From JBDSKH01 sp050245915 (GTDB lineage: Bacteria; Actinomycetota; Actinomycetes; Actinomycetales; Microbacteriaceae): a DNA stretch of 64,000 bases. A program made the translations under genes and the position numbers. The stretch lies in contig JBFWWZ010000003.1 of assembly GCA_050245915.1 (NCBI GenBank), positions 44,770 through 108,769 on the forward strand, read 5' to 3'. Positions within the stretch are counted from its first letter, which is position 1, and each line of letters begins with the position of its first letter. Positions 43,481-51,120 of this stretch are shown piece by piece. The notes beneath the pieces are model-generated. The model searched no databases. It saw only the letters and a program-made list of their open reading frames with translations, and was not told the origin of the DNA.

Positions 43481-43846
43481 TCAGGCCGCGGTCAGGGCGG
43501 TCAGGACGGCGAGCGTGACCCCGTAGGCGACGACCGCCGCGACCAGACCCACGGCGAGATTGAGCACCACGTTGCCGACGGCGGCGTTCGTTTTGCCGTC
43601 GTTCATCAGCTGGATGGTCTCCTCGCTCCACGTGCTGAATGTGGTGAGACCGCCCGCGAATCCGCTCTGCAGGATGTACTGCACGTCGCTGGGGAACGCG
43701 ATGGCGATGCCGGCCACTACCGAGCCGGCGATGTTGGCGACGAGCACCGCGCGTGTGGGGCGGGGCACGGCCCGCGTGATCGCGTACCGGAGGACAGCCC
43801 CGAGCCCTCCCGCGACGACGGCGGCGGCGATGACCAGAGGGGTCAT
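43481..43846 (-). CDS. crcB: fluoride channel protein CrcB, subunit 2
   Basis: A protein of 121 residues with four membrane helices. GGLGAVLRYAITR, NIAGSVVAG and GFAGGLTTFSTWSEET are CrcB/Fluc motifs, including the Asn and Phe/Thr/Ser residues that line the pore. It exports fluoride down its gradient. Actinobacteria often encode two CrcB-like proteins that pair as a heterodimer, as here. ATG overlaps the preceding crcB stop (ATGA). Confidence 0.9.
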   Translation of the reverse strand: MTPLVIAAAVVAGGLGAVLRYAITRAVPRPTRAVLVANIAGSVVAGIAIAFPSDVQYILQSGFAGGLTTFSTWSEETIQLMNDGKTNAAVGNVVLNLAVGLVAAVVAYGVTLAVLTALTAA

Positions 43847-44229
43847 TCGTCTGCCGTGATCCGTGCGGAGGGCCGGTGACCGAGCCGCAGCCCGAGGCCC
43901 GCGGCGCCGAGCCCGAGCACCAGGCTCGCGAGCAGGTACAGCGCGGCGATCGCGGGGTACTCGCCGAACAGCTGGATGAGGGAGATCACGACCGCCGAGA
44001 AGGTGGTGAAGGCCCCGAGCAGGCCGGTGCCGAGTCCGTAGCGCAGCCAGCCGGGGGCGGTCGGCCACACCCGCGCGACGAGCAGCCCGAGCGCGAAGGA
44101 TCCGGCGACGTTGATGAGGAGGGTCGACCACGGGAACGAGCCGGGCGCGGTGTGCGGCAGCAGCGCGTCGATGCCCAGCCGCAGGCCGGCGCCGATCAGC
44201 CCGCCGGCGAACACGGCGAGCAGGTTCAT
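43843..44229 (-). CDS. crcB: fluoride channel protein CrcB, subunit 1
   Basis: A protein of 128 residues with four membrane helices. GGLIGAGLRLGID, LLINVAGSFALGLL and GLLGAFTTFSAV are the Fluc motifs. It probably pairs with the protein encoded just downstream. ATG overlaps the permease stop, so the unit APC permease-crcB-crcB may be one transcript. I saw no fluoride riboswitch before it. Confidence 0.9.
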   Translation of the reverse strand: MNLLAVFAGGLIGAGLRLGIDALLPHTAPGSFPWSTLLINVAGSFALGLLVARVWPTAPGWLRYGLGTGLLGAFTTFSAVVISLIQLFGEYPAIAALYLLASLVLGLGAAGLGLRLGHRPSARITADE

Positions 44230-46328
44230 CGGCGGCCGGCCGGCTTCTTCGACGCCGGCGGTATCGGCTTGCGCATCACCGGTCGCACCGGCTCGCCACG
44301 GCGGTCCTGACCGGGCAGCGGGCGCGACCGGCGACCGTAGATCAGGGTGGAGGAGTCGAGCAGCCAGGGGACGAGGGCGATCACCACGCCATGCACCAGC
44401 GCCAGCTTGTGGCGGATGCGTCGCGCCTTGTGGTTGTGGAGGAAGGTCTCCCACCAGTGGCCGACGATGTAGTGCGGGGTGTACACCGTGACCACCTCCG
44501 ACCCGTGCTCGGACCGGTGCCGCTTGATGTACTTGATGAGCGGCATGCTGATGTCGCGGTACGGCGACTCGAGCACGACGAGCGGCACCTTGATATTCAT
44601 GTCCGCCCACTCCTGCTCCAGCTGGGCGGTGGCCGCGTCGTCGATCGAGACGTGGACCGCCTCGATGCTGTCGTGGCGTGCGGCGATCGCGTAGTCGAGG
44701 GCCTTGAGCACCGGTTTCTGCATCCGCCCGACCAGCACGATGGCGTGGTCGCCCTTCGACCCGAAGCGGACGCGAGGGTCGACCTCGATCTCCTTGTCGA
44801 CGTCGCGGTAGTAGCGGTTCACTCCCAGCATCAGGAAGAACAGGATCGGCATCACGATGAAGACGATGTACGCCCCGTGGGTGAACTTCGTGACCGTCAC
44901 GATGAGCAGCACCGTGAAGGTCATCACCGCGCCGACCGCGTTGATCGAGAGGCTGCGGTAGACGGCCGGCCGGTCGGCGGTGCCGGTGCGCAGCTCGCGC
45001 CGCCAGTGCCGCACCATGCCGGTCTGGCCGATCGTGAACGACGTGAACACCCCGATGATGTACAGCTGGATCAACGCGGTCACGTCGGCTCGGAAGACCA
45101 GCAGGATGAGGGCCGCCGTGATCGACAGGGCGATCACGCCGTTCGAGAAGATCAGGCGGTCGCCACGGGTGGCGAGGGACTTCGGCGCATACCGGTCGGT
45201 GGCGAGCACCGAGCCGAGCAGCGGGAAGCCGTTGAACGCGGTGTTCGCCGCCAGCAGCAGCACCGCCGCTGTGGCTGCTTGGATGATGAAGAACGGGATG
45301 GAGTTGTTGCCGAACGTCGCCGATGCGATCTGCGCGATGAGGCTGCGCTGGGGCACGTTCTCGCAGTCGGCGAATCCGATCAGGTGGCAGGCGTCTTCGG
45401 CGTAATGGACGCCTGCCATGAGAGCCACCACGACGAGGCCGGAGAACAGGACGATCGCGATGCCGCCCATCGCCATCAGCGTCTTCTGCGCGTTCTTGAT
45501 CTTGGGGCGCCGGAACGCGGGCACCCCGTTGGAGATCGCCTCGACGCCGGTGAGCGCGGCGCACCCGCTGGCGAAGGCGCGCAGCAGCAGCAGCACGAAC
45601 GCCGCCTGCGTCAGGCTCTCGGCCTGCACCTCGAACTGCGCGCTCTCGGCCATCGGCACGTCGCCGAGCGCCGACCGCACCAGGAACACGGCGACCATCA
45701 CCGCGATGCTGCCGATGAACAGGTAGGTGGGCACCGCGAAGGCCCTGCTCGACTCCCGCACGCCGCGCAGGTTGATCGCGGCGAGCACCACGATGAAGCC
45801 GACCGCGATCTCGACCCGGAGCGGGTTGAGGGCCGGGAGCGCGGAGATGATGTTGTCGACGCCGGAGGCGACGGACACCGCCACGGTCATCACGTAGTCG
45901 ACGAGCAGCGCCGACGCGACCACCAGGCCGGCCTTCTCGCCCAGGTTCTTGCTGGCCACCTCGTAGTCGCCGCCGCCCGACGGGTAGGCCTTGATGAGCT
46001 GGCGGTAGGAGAGCACCACGACGGCGAGCAGCACGACCACGGCGAGGGCGACCCACGGGCCGTAGGCCAGCAGCCCGAGTCCCCCGATCAGCAGGATCAT
46101 GAGCAGCTCTTGCGGCGCGTACGCCACGGACGAGAGGGGGTCGCTGGCGAAGATCGGAAGAGCCAGATGCTTGGGGAGGAGCTGCGCGTCGAGTTTGTCG
46201 CTGGGGAGCGGCTCGCCGATCAGCCAGTGCTTCGCGGTCCGCTCGACGGCGGGGATACTGTCGCCCGCGTCGGCGGGCGGTTTCCCCTTCTTCGCGCTGC
46301 CCTTCGCGGGCGGGACCTCGTCATTCAC
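44226..46328 (-). CDS. APC family permease
   Basis: A protein of 700 residues. Twelve membrane helices span about 75-480, with FASDPLSSVAYAPQELLMIL and YRQLIKAYPSGGGDYEVASKNLG early, as in APC/basic amino-acid or potassium-linked carriers. A C-terminal cytoplasmic domain of about 200 residues (VRFGSKGDHAIVLVGRMQKPVLKALDYAIAARHD) is USP-like. The substrate is unknown. GTG 46328 is eight bases after TACAGT. It is divergent from the secreted-protein gene. Confidence 0.83.
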   Translation of the reverse strand: MNDEVPPAKGSAKKGKPPADAGDSIPAVERTAKHWLIGEPLPSDKLDAQLLPKHLALPIFASDPLSSVAYAPQELLMILLIGGLGLLAYGPWVALAVVVLLAVVVLSYRQLIKAYPSGGGDYEVASKNLGEKAGLVVASALLVDYVMTVAVSVASGVDNIISALPALNPLRVEIAVGFIVVLAAINLRGVRESSRAFAVPTYLFIGSIAVMVAVFLVRSALGDVPMAESAQFEVQAESLTQAAFVLLLLRAFASGCAALTGVEAISNGVPAFRRPKIKNAQKTLMAMGGIAIVLFSGLVVVALMAGVHYAEDACHLIGFADCENVPQRSLIAQIASATFGNNSIPFFIIQAATAAVLLLAANTAFNGFPLLGSVLATDRYAPKSLATRGDRLIFSNGVIALSITAALILLVFRADVTALIQLYIIGVFTSFTIGQTGMVRHWRRELRTGTADRPAVYRSLSINAVGAVMTFTVLLIVTVTKFTHGAYIVFIVMPILFFLMLGVNRYYRDVDKEIEVDPRVRFGSKGDHAIVLVGRMQKPVLKALDYAIAARHDSIEAVHVSIDDAATAQLEQEWADMNIKVPLVVLESPYRDISMPLIKYIKRHRSEHGSEVVTVYTPHYIVGHWWETFLHNHKARRIRHKLALVHGVVIALVPWLLDSSTLIYGRRSRPLPGQDRRGEPVRPVMRKPIPPASKKPAGRR

Positions 46329-46336
46329 GAGGGACG

Positions 46337-46373
46337 ACTGTACTCCTCCGGCCGCGCCGGGCAAGCCTAGGAT
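46337..46373. promoter_or_regulatory. divergent promoters, APC permease and anchored protein
   Basis: Minus-strand TACAGT (46342-46337) is eight bases before the permease GTG. Plus-strand TAGGAT (46368-46373) is six bases before GTG 46380. The divergent gap is only 51 bp. Confidence 0.5.
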
Positions 46374-46379
46374 CGTGCA

Positions 46380-47012
46380 GTGAGCAGAACGCGTCGGCGG
46401 TGGTGGGTGTGGGGCATCTGCGGGCTCGTCGCGGTCGTCCTCGTGGTCGCCGCGATCATCGCGGTGCCGATCCTCACGCACCGGGATCAGGGGTCGTCGA
46501 ACCAGGCGCCGCAGGCGGAGGAGTGGCCGCTCAGCGCGGAGGCGACCGGCGACGACGGACGCGACCGCAGCATCCGGGTCACCGACGATCAGGGCGGCGA
46601 GCCGGACACGTCCGCCCTCGCACCGGGCGACCGGCTCATCGTGTCGGGTGCCGGGTTCGACCCGGAGCGGGGCATCTACGTGGCGATCTGCGCGATCCCG
46701 GAGAAGCCGACGACGAAGCCGGGGCCGTGCCTCGGCGGGGTCCCGTCCGGCGACGAGCCGGGCGACCAGAACGCGCAGCAGTACGCGCCGAGCAACTGGA
46801 TCAACGACGACTGGGCGTGGAAGCTGTTCGGCGCCCGCGGCTACGACGACCCCGCGGCGGGCACGTTCACCGCCTACATCGAGGTCCCCGAGGCGGCAGA
46901 CGAACACGTCGACTGCACGGCGGTGGCGTGCGCCCTGTACACCCGCAACGACCACACCGCCGCGAACGACCGGGTGCAAGACCTCCACATCCCGGTCCGC
47001 TTCTCCGGGTGA
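46380..47012 (+). CDS. membrane-anchored extracellular protein, 210 aa
   Basis: An N-terminal RTRRRWWVWG is followed by one membrane helix (about 12-34), so the rest is likely outside the cell. ADRLIVSGAGFDPERGIYVAIC-like and PGPCLGGVPSGDEP stretches recall the neocarzinostatin-like or heme-associated beta-sandwich proteins of actinobacteria. Four cysteines (in AICAIPE, GPCLGG, VDCTAVACALY) may form two disulfides. The ligand is unknown. GTG 46380 is leaderless by position. Confidence 0.75.
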   Translation: MSRTRRRWWVWGICGLVAVVLVVAAIIAVPILTHRDQGSSNQAPQAEEWPLSAEATGDDGRDRSIRVTDDQGGEPDTSALAPGDRLIVSGAGFDPERGIYVAICAIPEKPTTKPGPCLGGVPSGDEPGDQNAQQYAPSNWINDDWAWKLFGARGYDDPAAGTFTAYIEVPEAADEHVDCTAVACALYTRNDHTAANDRVQDLHIPVRFSG

Positions 47013-47791
47013 CCCGTCGGCACGCGTCTGACGACGCTGCTCACGGAGGCGCCGTCGTCGAGCGGCTGCGCGCCGCCGGGTGCGTCTTCGCCGAGGAGGA
47101 GGCCGCGCTGCTGATCGCGGCGGGCGGCGACACCGAGGCGCTCGTCTCCCGGCGGGTGGCGGGCGAGCCGCTCGAGGTGATCCTGGGCTGGGCGGAGTTC
47201 CGCGGCCTCCGCGTCGCCGTCGGGCCGGGGGTGTTCGTGCCGCGCCGTCGCACCGAGGTGCTGGTCGAGCACGCCCTCCGTTGCGCCCACGATGCCGCGG
47301 TCGCCGTCGAGCTGTGCGCGGGCGTCGGAGCGGTGGCGGCAGCGCTCGCGGCGGAGCGCCCCGGGCTCGAGGTGTGGGCGGCGGAGCTCGACCCGGTCGC
47401 GGTCGCCGTCGCGCGCCGGAACCTCGATCCCTCCCGCGTGGTGCAGGGCGACCTGTACGCGGCGCTGCCCTCGTCGCTGCGGGGGCGGGTCGGCATCCTG
47501 ATCGCCAATGCGCCGTACGTGCCGACCGCCGAGATCGCGCTCATGCCGGCCGAGGCCCGCGACCACGAGCCGGCGCTCGCCCTCGACGGCGGGATGGACG
47601 GCCTCGAGGTGCAGCGCCGGGTGATCGCCGGTGCGGCCGAGTGGCTCACGCCACGCGGCGTGCTGCTCATCGAGACCAGCGTGCGCCAGGCGCCGGCGAC
47701 CGTCGCGCTGATGGAGGAGGCCGGGTTCGCATCCCGCGCCGAGCACGACGACGACCTCGACGGCACGGTGGCGATCGGCGAACGGCGCTAG
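47009..47791 (+). CDS. PrmC/HemK-like protein N5-glutamine methyltransferase
   Basis: A protein of 260 residues. An N-terminal helical part is followed by VAVELCAGVGAVAAALAAERPGLEVWAAELDP (SAM-binding motif I) and IANAPYVPTAEI, where NAPY takes the place of the usual NPPY. It is therefore a divergent PrmC-family protein, probably not the housekeeping release-factor enzyme. GTG 47009 overlaps the previous stop (GTGA). Its 3' end touches the PadR gene on the other strand. Confidence 0.8.
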   Translation: MTRRHASDDAAHGGAVVERLRAAGCVFAEEEAALLIAAGGDTEALVSRRVAGEPLEVILGWAEFRGLRVAVGPGVFVPRRRTEVLVEHALRCAHDAAVAVELCAGVGAVAAALAAERPGLEVWAAELDPVAVAVARRNLDPSRVVQGDLYAALPSSLRGRVGILIANAPYVPTAEIALMPAEARDHEPALALDGGMDGLEVQRRVIAGAAEWLTPRGVLLIETSVRQAPATVALMEEAGFASRAEHDDDLDGTVAIGERR

Positions 47792-48411
47792 CGGCGCAGC
47801 TGCGCGATCACCTCGCGCCGCAGGTCGCGCAGGCCCGAAGTCAGGGTGTCCACGACCTCCTGGGGCAGGATGCCGCGGGCGGTCTGCACGCGCAGCTCGG
47901 CCCGCAGCTCAGCGCGGAACTCGGTGAGCGCCGCCTCGGCATCCCGCAGGCGGGCCCGCGACTGCACCCGCGGGTCGTCGGCGTCGGCGGGTGTCGTGGT
48001 GCCGAACGCCTCGGCCGATTCGCGCGCCTCGCGGGCGGCGGCGGCCAGGTCGGCGCGCAGGGTCTTCATCGCGTCGGTGACCGACGAGCGCACCTCGTCC
48101 GCGAGCCGGCGCACCGAGTCGGTCAGCTCCACCTCGATGCCGTCGAGGTCGCCCGCCCGCTGCTCGAGTTCGGCACGGCCCGCATCGGTGATGGCGTAGA
48201 CCGTCTTGCGGCCGTCCGCCTCCTTGGTGACGAGGCCCTCCTCTTCGAGTTTCGCGAGCCGGGGGTAGATGGTGCCGGCGCTCGGGACGTAGGTGCCCCC
48301 GAACCGGTCGCTCAGCGCCTGGATGAGTTCGTATCCATGCATCGACCGCTCGGCGAGCAGGCTCAGCAGGTACAGCCGCAGGTGCCCGTGCGCGAAGACC
48401 GCCGGACTCAT
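47788..48411 (-). CDS. PadR family transcriptional regulator
   Basis: A protein of 207 residues. LRLYLLSLLAERSMHGYELIQALSDRFGGTYVPSAGTIYPRLAKLEEEGLV is the PadR winged helix, and the C-terminal half is helical (ALTEFRAELRAELRV). It probably represses its own operon by binding the three palindromes at 49234-49299. ATG overlaps the stop of the DUF4097 gene (ATGA), so they are coupled. Confidence 0.9.
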   Translation of the reverse strand: MSPAVFAHGHLRLYLLSLLAERSMHGYELIQALSDRFGGTYVPSAGTIYPRLAKLEEEGLVTKEADGRKTVYAITDAGRAELEQRAGDLDGIEVELTDSVRRLADEVRSSVTDAMKTLRADLAAAAREARESAEAFGTTTPADADDPRVQSRARLRDAEAALTEFRAELRAELRVQTARGILPQEVVDTLTSGLRDLRREVIAQLRR

Positions 48412-49208
48412 GCCCGCACCGCGCGCAGCAGGTTGACGTTGCCGCCCACCGTGTTGACGCGCACGTCGGTCCAGCGCTTGTCGAGCTCGCCCCACTTGCC
48501 GGTGTAACGGCCGTTGACGCCGGTGATCGCTGCCTCGCCGACCTGCAGCTTGCCGCCGACGGTGTTCAGCGCCCACGACGCGGGCACGTCCGCTTCGAGG
48601 CGGATGGTGACGGCGCCGCTCACGGTGTTCACCTTGATCTCGTCCGGGATGTCGACGGCGTCGAGCATCACCGCGCCGCTGACGCTGTCGCTGCTGTAGC
48701 GGTGCAGCGTACCGGCCGCCGTGATGTCGCCGCTGACGCTGTGCGCGTCGACCTTGCCGTAGTGGTTGCGCACGGTGATCTCGCCGCTCACCGAGTTGAG
48801 GGAGAGGTCGCCGCTCACGCTGTCGATGACCAGGTCGCCGCTGACGGTGCTGAGCGAGGCGTCTTCGTTCACGCCGCTGAGCAGCGCGCTGGCGCTGACG
48901 ACGCCGAGCTTGACCCGGATGTCGCGGGGCACCATCACGCTGACGTCCGCCTTCGCGCGGCCGGTCCAGCCTTTGAACACCTCGATCCAGTTGTCCCAGC
49001 TGAGCTGCGGGTGGTCGATCTCGACGGTGTCGCCGTCGACGCTGACCTTGAGCGCCTTGCCGGTGACCGAGTGCACCTCGACGCGGACGCCGGGCTCGTC
49101 GTGGGCGACGATGTCGATCTGCCCGCCGATCAGCCCGACCTTGAGGGCGCGGGCGCTCTCGATGTCGATGGTCTTGGGGCCGTCGACGAGCCATTTCTCC
49201 TGGGCCAT
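48408..49208 (-). CDS. DUF4097 beta-helix family protein
   Basis: A protein of 266 residues made mostly of a repeating strand pattern around SVSG (STVSGDLVIDSVSGDLSLNSVSGEITV), which is typical of the DUF4097 adhesin-like or anti-sigma-linked fold. No signal peptide or membrane segment is seen, so it is probably cytoplasmic. It is partner of the PadR gene in many actinobacteria. The role is unknown. ATG 49208 follows AGGAGG at good spacing. Confidence 0.85.
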   Translation of the reverse strand: MAQEKWLVDGPKTIDIESARALKVGLIGGQIDIVAHDEPGVRVEVHSVTGKALKVSVDGDTVEIDHPQLSWDNWIEVFKGWTGRAKADVSVMVPRDIRVKLGVVSASALLSGVNEDASLSTVSGDLVIDSVSGDLSLNSVSGEITVRNHYGKVDAHSVSGDITAAGTLHRYSSDSVSGAVMLDAVDIPDEIKVNTVSGAVTIRLEADVPASWALNTVGGKLQVGEAAITGVNGRYTGKWGELDKRWTDVRVNTVGGNVNLLRAVRA

Positions 49209-49233
49209 CTCGGCCTCCTGTTCGTGGGTGTGT

Positions 49234-49299
49234 CGCGATATATCGCGTGTGATGGAGTCACGATATATCGCGTGTTTCGCGAAGTCAAGATATATCGCG
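49234..49299 (-). promoter_or_regulatory. PadR-type operator with three palindromes and core promoter
   Basis: CGCGATATATCGCG at 49234-49247 is a perfect 14-bp palindrome. Similar sites lie at 49259-49272 (CACGATATATCGCG) and 49287-49299 (AAGATATATCGCG), with centres 25 and 27 bp apart. On the minus strand TTGACT (49288-49283) and TATCGT (49265-49260) form a -35/-10 pair with a 17-bp spacer, so the sites overlap or flank the promoter of the DUF4097-padR operon. Confidence 0.75.
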
Positions 49300-49419
49300 A
49301 GTGCGGTCGTACCGGTGTGTGCGGATCAGGAGATCGGCGGTGTCTCGCCGCAAGACGCACGGATGGGATCGGTGTGTGTCGGCTGAACCTCCTGAACTGC
49401 GCCCATCGCGCGCGCCCGC

Positions 49420-49450
49420 TTGACATTGACGCTGCGTCAACCTCTACCGT
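49420..49450 (+). promoter_or_regulatory. MerR-type promoter with 19-bp spacer and dyad
   Basis: TTGACA (49420-49425) and TACCGT (49445-49450) are separated by 19 bp, the stretched spacer that MerR proteins untwist. The spacer contains TTGACGCTGCGTCAA (49426-49440), a perfect inverted repeat with a single central base. The start codon of the MerR gene is at 49477 after AAGGAG. Confidence 0.8.
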
Positions 49451-49476
49451 CGATCAGGTACGGAAGGAGAAGAGCC

Positions 49477-50235
49477 ATGGACTGGAGCATCCAGGACATC
49501 GCCCGGCTGGCCGGGACCACGAGCCGCACGCTGCGTCACTACGACGACGTCGGCCTCGTGCGCCCGAGCCGCATCGGCGCCAACGGGTACCGCTACTACG
49601 ACGCGGACGCCCTGGTGAGGCTGCAGCGCGTGCTGTTGCTGCGTGACCTCGGACTCGGCATCCCCGCCATCGGCGAGGTGCTGGCCGGGCAGCGCGACGA
49701 CGCCGCCGCGCTCAGGACGCACCTGGAATGGCTCGACTCCGAACGGCAGCGCCTCGAGCGGCAGTACGCCAGCGTCGAGCGCACCATCACAGAACTGGAA
49801 GGAGGTGAGAAACCGATGGCAGAGAACATGTTCGACGGGTTCGACCACACCGTCTACAAGGAGGAGGTCGAGCAGCGCTGGGGCAAAGACGCATACGCGA
49901 CGTCCGACGCCTGGTGGCGCTCGATGTCGTCCGAGGAGCAGGCGGCGTGGAAGGCGCGCGTCCAGCTGCTCGGCTCCGACTGGATGGAGGCCGCGCAGAA
50001 CGGCGTCGACCCCGAGAGCGACGAGGCGCAGGCCCTCGCGCAGCGACAGTTCGACTGGCTCCGCGGCATCCCCGGAACGCCCGGAGGCGGCGAGGCCGGC
50101 CCCACCAAGGAGTACTTCCTGGGGCTCGGCGAGATGTACGTCGCCGACGAGCGCTTCGCCGCGAACTACGGCGGCGCCGAGGGCGCGGCGTTCGTGCGTG
50201 ATGCGATGCGCGTCTACGCCGAGCGCAACCTGTAG
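49477..50235 (+). CDS. MerR family regulator with TipAS antibiotic-recognition domain
   Basis: A protein of 252 residues. The N-terminal winged helix is DWSIQDIARLAGTTSRTLRHYDDVGLVRPSRIGANGYRYYD. A coiled linker (about 70-108) leads to the TipAS-like domain (about 115-252: DHTVYKEEVEQRWG, WWRSMSSEE, YVADERFAANYG). Such proteins sense bulky antibiotics or other drugs and activate their own promoter. ATG 49477 has AAGGAG upstream. A terminator follows directly. No separate target gene is obvious nearby. Confidence 0.9.
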   Translation: MDWSIQDIARLAGTTSRTLRHYDDVGLVRPSRIGANGYRYYDADALVRLQRVLLLRDLGLGIPAIGEVLAGQRDDAAALRTHLEWLDSERQRLERQYASVERTITELEGGEKPMAENMFDGFDHTVYKEEVEQRWGKDAYATSDAWWRSMSSEEQAAWKARVQLLGSDWMEAAQNGVDPESDEAQALAQRQFDWLRGIPGTPGGGEAGPTKEYFLGLGEMYVADERFAANYGGAEGAAFVRDAMRVYAERNL

Positions 50236-50243
50236 TGACAGCG

Positions 50244-50278
50244 GAAACCCGCCCCGGAGCGACCCTGGGGCGGGTTTC
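50244..50278. terminator. strong terminator hairpin
   Basis: GAAACCCGCCCC (50244-50255) pairs perfectly with GGGGCGGGTTTC (50267-50278), a 12-bp stem with an 11-nt loop. The stem ends in a short T-run on the plus strand and in a similar run on the minus strand. It probably terminates both the MerR gene and the yczE operon, which converge here. Confidence 0.8.
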
Positions 50279-50291
50279 GGTCTGTGTCGCG

Positions 50292-50408
50292 TCAGCGCAG
50301 GATGGCGGCGGTGGGCTCGCGGCGGTAGCCGTCGCGGGCGACCACCACGACCGTCGCGGTGACGCCCCAGAGAGCGAGCGCGGCGACGGCGAGGAATGCG
50401 GCGATCAT
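50292..50408 (-). CDS. small membrane protein, 38 aa
   Basis: A single helix (AAFLAVAALALWGVTATVVVVA) is followed by RDGYRREPTAAILR. The tail ARDGYRR is common to small actinobacterial proteins of unknown function. ATG overlaps the TGA of yczE (ATGA), so it is probably coupled to it. It is short, so support comes from the overlap and from the tail motif. Confidence 0.55.
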   Translation of the reverse strand: MIAAFLAVAALALWGVTATVVVVARDGYRREPTAAILR

Positions 50409-51058
50409 GCGGTCACCTCCTTCGATGCGGGGGTGGATGCCGTGGCCGGCTTCTCCGGCACGTTCAGCAGAGGCAGGGTGACGTTCACCATCGGGCCGAT
50501 CAGGAGCGCGAACAGCAGGGTCCCGACGCCGACCTGGCCGCCGAGGATCCACCCGATCGTGAGGACGGTGACCTCGATGATGGTGCGGACGACCCAGATC
50601 TTCCAGCCGGTGCGGCGGTGGAGACCCGTCATGAGCCCGTCGCGCGGTCCGGGCCCGAGTCGTGCGCCGATGTAGAGGCCGGTGGCGATGGCGAGCAGCG
50701 CGAGGCCCCCGGCGAAGACGAGCGCCTGCACCCACGGCACGGTCTGCTGCGGGATGAGCCACAGGCCGAGCTGCGCGCTGGGTCCGATGAGCAGCACGTT
50801 GAGCACCGTGCCGACGCCCGGCCTCTGCCGGATCGGGATCCAGAGCAGCAGCACGACGACGCCGATCAGGTTGGTCAGGAGGCCGAAGGGCAGCCCGGTC
50901 TGCTTGGCGAGCCCCTGGGTGAGCACGTCCCACGGCGAGACGCCGATGCCGGCGCGCACCATGAGGGCGATCGCGATGCCGTAGAGGAACAGGCCGACGA
51001 GCAGCTGACTCACGCGGCGCGCCCAGCGCAGCTTCTCGGATCGGGCCAATTCGGACAT
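50405..51058 (-). CDS. yczE: YczE/YyaS/YitT family membrane protein
   Basis: A protein of 217 residues with five to six membrane helices. AGIGVSPWDVLTQGLA, LFLYGIAIALMV and GPRDGLMTGLHRRTGW are typical of YczE. It is unnamed in function but is often paired with a divergently transcribed MocR regulator (yczR), as here. It could export or import a small molecule, possibly a PLP-linked amine. ATG 51058 was chosen. In-frame starts up to 51091 exist. Confidence 0.82.
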   Translation of the reverse strand: MSELARSEKLRWARRVSQLLVGLFLYGIAIALMVRAGIGVSPWDVLTQGLAKQTGLPFGLLTNLIGVVVLLLWIPIRQRPGVGTVLNVLLIGPSAQLGLWLIPQQTVPWVQALVFAGGLALLAIATGLYIGARLGPGPRDGLMTGLHRRTGWKIWVVRTIIEVTVLTIGWILGGQVGVGTLLFALLIGPMVNVTLPLLNVPEKPATASTPASKEVTA

Positions 51059-51066
51059 GGCATCAT

Positions 51067-51113
51067 CCAATGGTGTAATTGGACTTCTCACAAGATGCCA
51101 ATTCCGGTAGGGT
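51067..51113. promoter_or_regulatory. yczE-MocR divergent operator
   Basis: Three copies of CCAAT/ATTGG lie at 51066-51070, 51078-51082 and 51098-51102. AATTGG and CCAATT can form an inverted repeat around 51090. TAGGGT (51108-51113), seven bases before the GTG at 51121, is the -10 of the MocR gene. MocR regulators usually bind two or three such half-sites. Confidence 0.5.
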
Positions 51114-51120
51114 GGCCGCC

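Noticed and set aside
43847..44260. Fluoride riboswitch before the crcB genes
   Set aside because: crcB genes are embedded in an overlapping operon with the permease, with no leader space for an aptamer.
49234..49299. Repeats of about 25-bp spacing as a CRISPR array
   Set aside because: Only three short palindromes with one promoter between them, no repeat of 25-37 bp, and no cas genes nearby.
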